The position numbers and the translations under genes were made by a program. The notes under the pieces were generated by a model. It was not told the origin of the DNA. It saw nothing but the letters and a program-made list of their open reading frames with translations, and made no database searches. Below are positions 1 through 3,739 of a stretch of DNA of 7,098 nucleotides, piece by piece. Position 1 is the first letter of the stretch. The number at the start of each line of letters is the position of its first letter. The stretch is from PVC group bacterium (GTDB lineage: Bacteria > Verrucomicrobiota > Kiritimatiellia > SS1-B-03-39 > UBA6053), in the NCBI GenBank assembly GCA_003565815.1, contig PXAS01000107.1, positions 1 through 7,098 of the forward strand, in the 5' to 3' direction.

Positions 1-40
1 CAGTTCCGGGTGCTTCCGGAATCTCATCCCAGGGTACACA

Positions 41-80
41 AAACCGCCGCGTCTCCCAAGAGTCGCGGCGGTTTCTTTTG
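41..80 (+). terminator. Rho-independent terminator, possibly bidirectional
   Basis: A perfect 11-bp stem (AAACCGCCGCG at 41-51 with CGCGGCGGTTT at 64-74) extends by three more pairs (53-55 with 60-62) past one T-T mismatch and closes on a 4-base loop. TTTCTTTTG follows on the plus strand. This fits an intrinsic terminator for a plus-strand gene lying left of the window. On the minus strand the stem is followed by TTTTGTGT, so it could also stop transcripts of the cassette array, whose last attC ends 34 bases away. The structure is seen directly; its double use is inference. Confidence 0.85.
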
Positions 81-113
81 TCCTGCCTACAGGTCATATT
101 GCCGATAGGCTTA

Positions 114-167
114 GTTCAACGATTAGGCTGTGGGACGCGAAGCGTTCTCACCAGCCTTTTGTTGGCT
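114..167 (-). other. attC site of cassette 4 (attC4)
   Basis: Read on the minus strand, the 54-bp site runs from R'' AGCCAAC (167-161) to R' GTTGAAC (120-114). R' fits the GTTRRRY core exactly. Between them AGGCTG pairs with CAGCCT, next to one unpaired G, then TG with CA and ACGC with GCGT around a TTC loop. The unpaired base is like the extrahelical bases that mark the recombining strand in known attC sites. The inner part differs in sequence from attC1-3, so this cassette probably has another origin. The site overlaps the last base of the stop codon of the cassette gene. Confidence 0.85.
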
Positions 168-666
168 TATTCCTTGGTTCCCATGTTTTCGAGTTCTGAA
201 ATGAGTTGTTGCACTAAAGGTATTGATTCTTCTGTAAACCAGAGTTGCAGATGAAGTGGTTGTTCCCCTTTTGTAGGAAATGCAACGGAAGATGGATTTC
301 CGTACGCCCACATAATTTCTTTTTGATGACGCTCACAGAATTCCATCCAGTAGCGTGTAGCGTCACGATTGGAATAAGGAACTGTGGGCAGAACTACATC
401 GAGATGACGTAGTTCGCCTGCTGAAACGAGAGCGGCAAGACTGGGCTTCAAATCTTGCGGGGGCGTAGTGGCCGATAATCCTGTCTGTGGGTCGGGATTG
501 TGATTCTTCGGATCGAGTATATACTCACGATACTCTCGAACAATACGCCAGTGGTCAGCTACGGTGGCTTCCCGGGGGCGAAGCGAGCGAACGCCAAAAC
601 CTATGGCAAAACCCAAGAAAACTGCTAAGATGATGGTGAGTTTCTGTTTCATTATCATTGAGCCAA
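120..666 (-). mobile_element. Integron gene cassette 4
   Basis: This 547-bp cassette runs on the minus strand from the T after G667 to G120 in attC4. Its first bases TTGGCT are the exact reverse complement of AGCCAA, the start of its own R'' box, as expected for a cassette integrated from a circle. It holds one ORF (167-658) that fills nearly the whole length. It is the cassette furthest from attI, so in the usual insertion order it is the oldest of the four. Confidence 0.88.
167..658 (-). CDS. Cassette 4 protein: membrane-anchored, unknown function, 163 aa
   Basis: I do not recognise this family. Starting from ATG 658 the protein begins MIMKQKLTIILAVFLGFAIG, one hydrophobic segment (about residues 7-23) that is either an uncleaved signal anchor or a signal peptide. 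It is followed by a basic RSLRPRE stretch and about 130 soluble residues. These include a Pro-rich part (about 57-75) and an aromatic stretch, RYWMEFCERHQKEIMWAYG, then a Glu-rich C-terminus. The reading frame stays open upstream to 844, but that would cross attC3 and overlap the previous cassette gene in another frame. ATG 658 or 652, 8 or 14 bases inside the cassette, is the likely start. No Shine-Dalgarno sequence is visible. The stop TAA touches attC4. Confidence 0.75.
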   Translation of the reverse strand: MIMKQKLTIILAVFLGFAIGFGVRSLRPREATVADHWRIVREYREYILDPKNHNPDPQTGLSATTPPQDLKPSLAALVSAGELRHLDVVLPTVPYSNRDATRYWMEFCERHQKEIMWAYGNPSSVAFPTKGEQPLHLQLWFTEESIPLVQQLISELENMGTKE

Positions 667-722
667 CGATTAGGCGCTGCGGACCCGAGGGACGAGGGTT
701 CGCAGGCGTCTTGTGGTTGTGA
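661..722 (-). other. attC site of cassette 3 (attC3)
   Basis: Read on the minus strand, this 62-bp site has R'' TCACAAC (722-716) and R' GTTGGCT (667-661). The stem pairs CGC with GCG, leaves one C unpaired, then pairs TGCG with CGCA and ACCC with GGGT across one A-C mismatch, with the loop TCGTCCCTC. The stem and the bases next to the loop are almost the same as in attC2. The R'' and R' boxes differ from each other because R' belongs mostly to the next cassette. Confidence 0.88.
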
Positions 723-1040
723 GGGTTAAAGTGACCATATGTATATTCGATTACGATGTCCACACTCAGGACATATATTTCCAGAGTTCTCAGAACAGCC
801 GCAAACTGTAGAACAATCATGACGTGCAATAAAGCAAATCCCAAGGATTCCGATGGAAATCATTCCGCCGATCAACCAAACTCGCACACCTTCAGACGTT
901 CCGAAAATTGCAGTGGTAGACAGCGCAACAAAAAAGCAGATGAGGTAAACCCCTGGAGCACTATAACCTCCTGGAGCAGGTTGACCGTCTGCTGCACTGA
1001 ATTTTCGACCGCATTTATTACATTTCATTTCATCTCACAA
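667..1040 (-). mobile_element. Integron gene cassette 3
   Basis: This 374-bp cassette lies between G^TT at 1041/1040 and G667. Its first bases TTGTGA are the exact reverse complement of TCACAA in its own R'' box. It holds one ORF (726-1028), which begins 12 bases inside the cassette and stops 3 bases before attC3. The attC resembles that of cassette 2, so the two may come from the same source integron. Confidence 0.88.
726..1028 (-). CDS. Cassette 3 protein: two zinc-ribbon-like ends around two membrane helices, 100 aa
   Basis: No family is recognised. The N-terminus MKCNKCGRKF holds a CxxC knuckle. Residues about 25-43 and 49-67 (VYLICFFVALSTTAIFG and WLIGGMISIGILGICFI) are hydrophobic enough to be a membrane hairpin. 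The C-terminal 30 residues hold C-x-C then CPECGHRN, giving more Cys for metal binding. The two Cys-rich ends would lie on the same side of the membrane and could make one joint zinc site; that is inference. Among three nearby ATGs (1033, 1028, 1023) only 1028 opens a long frame. A purine-rich GAGATGAAATG precedes it but gives no well-spaced Shine-Dalgarno. Confidence 0.78.
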   Translation of the reverse strand: MKCNKCGRKFSAADGQPAPGGYSAPGVYLICFFVALSTTAIFGTSEGVRVWLIGGMISIGILGICFIARHDCSTVCGCSENSGNICPECGHRNRIYIWSL

Positions 1041-1095
1041 CGTCTAAACGCTGCGGACCCGAAGTATGAGGGTTCGCAGGCGTTTTTTGTTGTCA
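1035..1095 (-). other. attC site of cassette 2 (attC2)
   Basis: Read on the minus strand, this 61-bp site has R'' TGACAAC (1095-1089) and R' GTTGTGA (1041-1035), one mismatch apart. The stem pairs AAACGC with GCGTTT, leaves a single extrahelical C, then pairs TGCG with CGCA and ACCC with GGGT across an A-C mismatch, with loop TCATACTTC. It is the clearest attC fold in the window. The R'' box contains the TGA stop codon of the cassette 2 gene. Confidence 0.9.
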
Positions 1096-1578
1096 ATTTG
1101 ATTCGAGTTCAGGCAATTCATCAACATAATCAAAGCTATCCTGCAACAGATCACGCATAAAACTTGTAGTGTTGGTTGTGTTTTCCTCGTCAAATGGCAA
1201 CCTACCCGATGTGAATGATTGATCAATAAACATTTCAGGGCGTTCAGTCATAAAATTCTTTGCATTTTGGAGGATTTTTTCGATTTCCGATTCTTTTTTT
1301 GGATAGTTACCCGTTTTGTGTAGCTCCGTTAGACTAACAAAAGATCCTCTTAAAAGCATTTGGTGATGAGAGAGTATTTGTTCATCATCCCCATCTTCCA
1401 CCCCTTTGATTGTCTGCATTGCCGTCATGATCCGCAACATTGGATCGCCAACATCATACTGGTTCCAGAAAAGAGAATATGCTTTTGCTATGACAACCCC
1501 ACCTGCGATGCATCCGAGAATGCATCCAAGCAGGAACGTCAGCCACGGTTTTATTATTTTCATTTATTTCTCTGACAA
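1041..1578 (-). mobile_element. Integron gene cassette 2
   Basis: This 538-bp cassette lies between G^TT at 1579/1578 and G1041. Its first bases TTGTCA are the exact reverse complement of TGACAA in its own R'' box. One ORF (1093-1563) starts 15 bases inside and ends within attC2, a very compact layout typical of cassettes. Confidence 0.88.
1093..1563 (-). CDS. Cassette 2 protein: membrane-anchored, unknown function, 156 aa
   Basis: The family is not recognised. The N-terminus MKIIKPWLTFLLGCILGCIA begins a hydrophobic segment (about residues 7-28) after two lysines, which fits an inner-membrane anchor with the rest outside the cytoplasm, or a signal peptide. The remaining roughly 125 residues are soluble and acidic, with a middle part rich in His, Glu and Leu (EQILSHHQMLLRG), a likely helix (ESEIEKILQNAKNFM) and a very acidic end (DYVDELPELESN). 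ATG 1563 is the first start in the cassette; AGAGAA about 5-10 bases upstream is at best a weak ribosome site. The TGA stop (1095-1093) lies inside the R'' box of attC2, so the last bases of the gene are also recombination site. Confidence 0.78.
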   Translation of the reverse strand: MKIIKPWLTFLLGCILGCIAGGVVIAKAYSLFWNQYDVGDPMLRIMTAMQTIKGVEDGDDEQILSHHQMLLRGSFVSLTELHKTGNYPKKESEIEKILQNAKNFMTERPEMFIDQSFTSGRLPFDEENTTNTTSFMRDLLQDSFDYVDELPELESN

Positions 1579-1621
1579 CGGTGACCCGCTGCGACTTGTT
1601 CGCAGGCGGGGATTGTTCACA
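1573..1621 (-). other. attC site of cassette 1 (attC1)
   Basis: Read on the minus strand, this site is R'' TGTGAAC (1621-1615), spacer AATC, stem CCCGC, a single unpaired C (1605), TGCG, loop AACAAGT, then CGCA, GCGGG, spacer TCACC and R' GTTGTCA (1579-1573). All nine stem pairs are perfect. At 49 bp it is short even for an attC. It shares the stem core CGCCTGCGAAC with attC2 and attC3. Confidence 0.9.
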
Positions 1622-1902
1622 TTATAAGTCTTTTGGGAGTTTATATCGGTTTTCTTTTTTGACGTAATTTTCGAAAAAGGATTTCGTTCTTTTCATACCT
1701 ATAAACCAGCCAAACCAAAGACATGGCAATGCAACCAATATTGTAGTCACGCATACCCAGATTTCGGTCCCGTCATAGTAGCACATTCCAGCAACCGCAA
1801 GGATGAGAACTACTGACAGTATAATAAAAATGCGTGAGGCACTCCTCCGAAATTCTTCATGGGTTCTGTATGCTGGTTTCAGTTTTATCATTTCGTTGTG
1901 AA
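1579..1902 (-). mobile_element. Integron gene cassette 1 (attI-proximal)
   Basis: This 324-bp cassette lies between the attI crossover (1903/1902) and G1579. Its first bases TTCACA are the exact reverse complement of TGTGAA, the start of its own R'' box. Being next to attI, it should be the last cassette inserted and the one best expressed from a promoter in the intI-attI region. Confidence 0.88.
1622..1891 (-). CDS. Cassette 1 protein: small two-helix membrane protein, 89 aa
   Basis: The family is not recognised. After a charged N-terminus (MIKLKPAYRTHEEFRRSASR) come two strongly hydrophobic segments at about residues 21-38 (IFIILSVVLILAVAGMCY) and 44-66 (IWVCVTTILVALPCLWFGWF), joined by a short YDGTE turn. 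The last 23 residues are basic (KRTKSFFENYVKKENRYK). By the positive-inside rule both ends should face the cytoplasm. ATG 1891 is 11 bases inside the cassette and has no Shine-Dalgarno sequence. The TAA stop directly abuts attC1. It could be a structural or regulatory membrane peptide, but nothing in the sequence fixes a role. Confidence 0.77.
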   Translation of the reverse strand: MIKLKPAYRTHEEFRRSASRIFIILSVVLILAVAGMCYYDGTEIWVCVTTILVALPCLWFGWFIGMKRTKSFFENYVKKENRYKLPKDL

Positions 1903-1965
1903 CCTTATATTAAGCATCACGTTGATTTTCTGCTGTATGCATTGCTTCAAGAACAATTTCAAGAA
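1897..1965 (-). other. attI insertion site region
   Basis: The GTTCACA at 1903-1897 (minus strand) is the junction where cassette 1 joins the integron platform; the crossover lies between G1903 and T1902. On the intI side, two direct copies of TTCTTGAA (1965-1958 and 1953-1946) sit 12 bases apart. In class 1 attI, direct repeats next to the core bind the integrase, so these are candidates for that role. The outer edge of the site is a guess; the junction itself is firmly placed by the cassette 1 match. Confidence 0.7.
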
Positions 1966-1984
1966 AAAAATCAAAAATAATGCT

Positions 1985-2011
1985 TTGACATCATTTGGTG
2001 TTGCATAATAT
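1985..2011 (+). promoter_or_regulatory. Putative integrase promoter (Pint)
   Basis: A perfect TTGACA (1985-1990) is followed after 15 bases by TAATAT (2006-2011). Transcription would start about 5-10 bases further on, close to or past the first ATG (2015) and near the second in-frame ATG (2024). No Shine-Dalgarno sequence is present, so a very short leader or leaderless mRNA is possible. I saw no clear LexA-type box here. Spacing is shorter than the ideal 17. Confidence 0.5.
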
Positions 2012-2038
2012 TCTATGTACAAGATGAATCTTAAGCAA
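2010..2038 (-). promoter_or_regulatory. Candidate cassette promoter (Pc)
   Basis: On the minus strand TTGCTT (2038-2033) is followed after 17 bases by TAGAAT (2015-2010), five of six matches to the -10 consensus. It points into the array, and transcripts would cross attI into cassette 1. It overlaps the intI start and the putative Pint, so the two promoters would interfere. Another weak option is TTGAAA with CATACA closer to attI. Support is only motif resemblance and position. Confidence 0.3.
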
Positions 2039-3619
2039 CAGCCCCCGAATCGAAGTGATTTGCCCGTGGCGGAATTCAAACCGAACCCCCGCTGGCCCGG
2101 GGGCTATTTTGAGGTGTTGGAGGAGGTGGGTGTGCCGGAAAAACAGCATGGATTCTACGCGCACTGGGTGCGTCAGTTGTTCAACCGGTATCCGGATCGC
2201 CCACGCCGTTCATTGGGTCCGCAGGAAATAGCCGATTTTTTGGAGTCCTTGAAAAGGGAAGGGAGTGCAAGGGAATGGCAAGTGGCGCAGGCGCGGGACT
2301 CGCTGATTCTTTATTACGAACAGTTCAGGGGGATTCCTTTGCGGAAAATGCCCAAGCCGTCGGACGGGGCCAAACAGTTGGGACCCACACCGAGTCCAAG
2401 ACCGAGAAAGATTCGAAATTCAGTTCCGCTTCCTGAAGGGAAAAACTCATCCGCCACTGAGAAAGTGGACTGGCGGTCTCTGAAGGAGTGGGTGATAGAA
2501 ACGTTGCGGGTAAAAAACTATGCGTTGGCAACGGAAAAAACTTATTGGCAATGGATACGGAAATTCGTGAGTCATTTCCATGGCCGCAAGCCGAGTTTGA
2601 TGGGGGCGAACGAGATTCACGCGTGGTTGGGACATTTGGCGGTGAATGAAAATGTGGCGGCCTCGACGCAGAATCAGGCATTGAATGCGGTGGTGTTTCT
2701 TTACCGGGACGTCTTGAAGAAGGAGGTCGGGGATTTCAGCCCCTTTCCAAGGGCTCGGATGGGGAAGCGACTGCCAGTCGTTTGCAGCCGGGAAGAGGTG
2801 CAGGCGCTTTTGCGTCAAATGGACGGGGTGGAGGCGCTGGTGACTCGCCTTTTGTATGGGACGGGAATGCGGGTGTCGGAGGGGTTGCGGCTGCGTGTGC
2901 AGGATGTGAACTTCGACCGCAGCGAAATCACGGTGCGCGCCGGGAAGGGGGACAAGGATCGCCGGGTGCCCTTCCCGAAGTCCCTGCACGACCCGCTGCG
3001 GGCGCATTTGAATTGGCGGCGGGAGCTGTTTGAGCAGGATAAAATCCAAAACATGCATGAGGTGGAGGTGCCGGACGCCTTGGCGCGGAAGTACAAAAGC
3101 TCCCCCTACGACTGGCGCTGGCAATATGTGTTTCCGGCGGATGAGTTTTCCACCGATCCCCGCTCCGGAAGGGTGCGCAGGCATCACCTGCACCCGATTC
3201 GGATTCAGCGGGCGGTGAAACGGGCGGCGGAGGACGCCAGGATTGCCACCCGGGTCACTCCGCACACGCTTCGGCATTGTTTTGCGACGCATCTGCTGGA
3301 GGCGGGGCAGGACATCCGCACCGTGCAGGAACTGCTGGGTCATTCGGATGTGAAAACGACGATGATTTATACCCAGATTGATGTACGGTTTTTTGGATTT
3401 CAGTCCCCCTGCGCCCCTGCCGGTGCGGAGACCGGCGCTCCCGTCCCCCATCGCCCCGCCGGAATTCGTTCAATGTTCGAAGTCGGATGTTTGATGTTCG
3501 GCGCTCGCTTTCCCCTTGCTCCCCGCCAATACGAAGGCCACGTCCGCCGCCGGGTCATTGCCGTCCATGCAGACGGGGCGGAATTTGGCACGGGGGGAGC
3601 TTGCATAAGGCGTTTCTGA
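2015..3619 (+). CDS. intI: Integron integrase IntI with duplicated N-terminal domain and altered C-terminus, 534 aa
   Basis: Tyrosine recombinase that inserts and excises cassettes by joining attI and folded single-stranded attC sites. Residues about 153-240 are the core-binding domain (TYWQWIRKFVSHFHG); 250-455 are the catalytic domain. Catalytic residues are visible: R286 (GTGMRVSEG), lysine in GKGDKDR (310-316), H417 and R420 (TPHTLRH), H443 (LLGHSD) and Y452 (TTMIYTQ). The insert DALARKY...DWRWQYVFP and STDPRSGRVRRHH (354-391) separates IntI from XerC/D. IntI1 has 337 residues; the extra about 130 N-terminal residues include a stretch (46-108) resembling a second core-binding domain. After TQI455 the usual tail (IntI1: HVLKVGGAGVRSPLD) is absent and unrelated residues run to the stop. 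Start may be ATG 2024 instead. Activity of this form is uncertain. Confidence 0.93.
   Translation: MYKMNLKQQPPNRSDLPVAEFKPNPRWPGGYFEVLEEVGVPEKQHGFYAHWVRQLFNRYPDRPRRSLGPQEIADFLESLKREGSAREWQVAQARDSLILYYEQFRGIPLRKMPKPSDGAKQLGPTPSPRPRKIRNSVPLPEGKNSSATEKVDWRSLKEWVIETLRVKNYALATEKTYWQWIRKFVSHFHGRKPSLMGANEIHAWLGHLAVNENVAASTQNQALNAVVFLYRDVLKKEVGDFSPFPRARMGKRLPVVCSREEVQALLRQMDGVEALVTRLLYGTGMRVSEGLRLRVQDVNFDRSEITVRAGKGDKDRRVPFPKSLHDPLRAHLNWRRELFEQDKIQNMHEVEVPDALARKYKSSPYDWRWQYVFPADEFSTDPRSGRVRRHHLHPIRIQRAVKRAAEDARIATRVTPHTLRHCFATHLLEAGQDIRTVQELLGHSDVKTTMIYTQIDVRFFGFQSPCAPAGAETGAPVPHRPAGIRSMFEVGCLMFGARFPLAPRQYEGHVRRRVIAVHADGAEFGTGGACIRRF
3380..3619 (+). other. Aberrant 3' end of intI, probably former intergenic DNA
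   Basis: From codon 456 on, the translated sequence no longer looks like any IntI. It is rich in Pro, Ala, Gly and Arg, holds a hairpin (GCCGGT 3419-3424 with ACCGGC 3431-3436) and a low-complexity repeat usually found between genes. The frame happens to stay open until TGA at 3617-3619. I could not find the missing SPLD-like tail in another frame, so this looks like a deletion or insertion rather than a simple frameshift. Confidence 0.6.
3471..3500. repeat. ATGTTCGA-type low-complexity repeat
   Basis: Degenerate copies of the unit ATGTTCGA follow each other: CAATGTTCGAAGTCGGATG then TTTGATGTTCG. The reverse strand reads PNIKHPTSNIE, a motif I know from spurious translations of dispersed intergenic repeats in Verrucomicrobia, Planctomycetes and relatives. 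It lies inside the altered end of the intI frame. The lineage link is from memory and not checked. Confidence 0.5.
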
Positions 3620-3673
3620 TGGCGTTTTGTGAAAACCCAAGGATGAAGGGATGGAAAATGAAAATTTTGCTTG

Positions 3674-3693
3674 GATAACGGTCCCTTGTTATC
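3674..3693. other. Short hairpin in the intI-parE gap
   Basis: GATAAC (3674-3679) and GTTATC (3688-3693) form a 6-bp stem with an 8-base loop. There is no following T-run, so it is not a good intrinsic terminator for intI; it could be an operator upstream of parE. It is the main visible structure in the 120-base gap 3620-3739, apart from two copies of GAAAATTTT (3660 and 3704) and a TATAAA (3728-3733) that could be the parE -10 box. Confidence 0.3.
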
Positions 3694-3739
3694 GTAGGGT
3701 GCGGAAAATTTTCAATCTAAACATCCGTATAAATCTTTT

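Larger units (their letters stand above)
114..3619. mobile_element. Integron: four-cassette array, attI and divergent integrase gene
   Basis: The parts are in the classical order: intI on the plus strand, an attI junction at 1902/1903 upstream of it, and four cassettes on the minus strand running away from intI, each ended by an attC. The integrase has the IntI-specific insert. The cassette boundaries are set by the match between each cassette's first bases and its own attC R'' box. The right end is taken as the end of the integrase ORF. The left end is the last attC; whether more cassettes lie outside the window cannot be seen, but the terminator at 41-74 argues that the array ends here. Position beside parE-parC suggests a chromosomal integron. 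Confidence 0.9.

Noticed and set aside
1..27. Minus-strand gene start at ATG 27 (MRFRKHPEL...)
   Set aside because: Only nine codons are visible before the window edge, and it lies beyond a strong terminator; too little to call.
659..844. Upstream extension of the cassette 4 protein by 62 residues (start at 844)
   Set aside because: It would cross attC3 and a cassette border and overlap the cassette 3 gene in another frame. The start at 658 (or 652), just inside the cassette, is better, with an N-terminal membrane segment.
756..1160. Plus-strand open frame across cassettes 3 and 2
   Set aside because: It runs through attC2 antisense to two well-supported cassette genes and shows no protein-like features.
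114..1621. The four similar hairpins as CRISPR repeats, REP elements or terminators
   Set aside because: Spacing is one gene each, the sequences vary outside the stem core, all lie in the same orientation at gene ends, and the boxes obey the cassette-end rule. That fits attC only.
167..1891. A toxin-antitoxin pair or phage-defence system in the cassettes
   Set aside because: Toxin-antitoxin cassettes are common in chromosomal integrons, but these cassettes hold single ORFs without toxin or antitoxin motifs, and no defence domain is recognisable.
1925..1950. LexA/SOS box near CTGCTGTATGCATTGC
   Set aside because: CTGTATGCA lacks the matching palindromic half found in known LexA sites, and LexA motifs differ between phyla.
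2015..3619. XerC/XerD or phage integrase
   Set aside because: The insert with ALARKY, WQYVFP and STDPRSGRVRRHH is specific to integron integrases, and real attC-flanked cassettes lie next to it.
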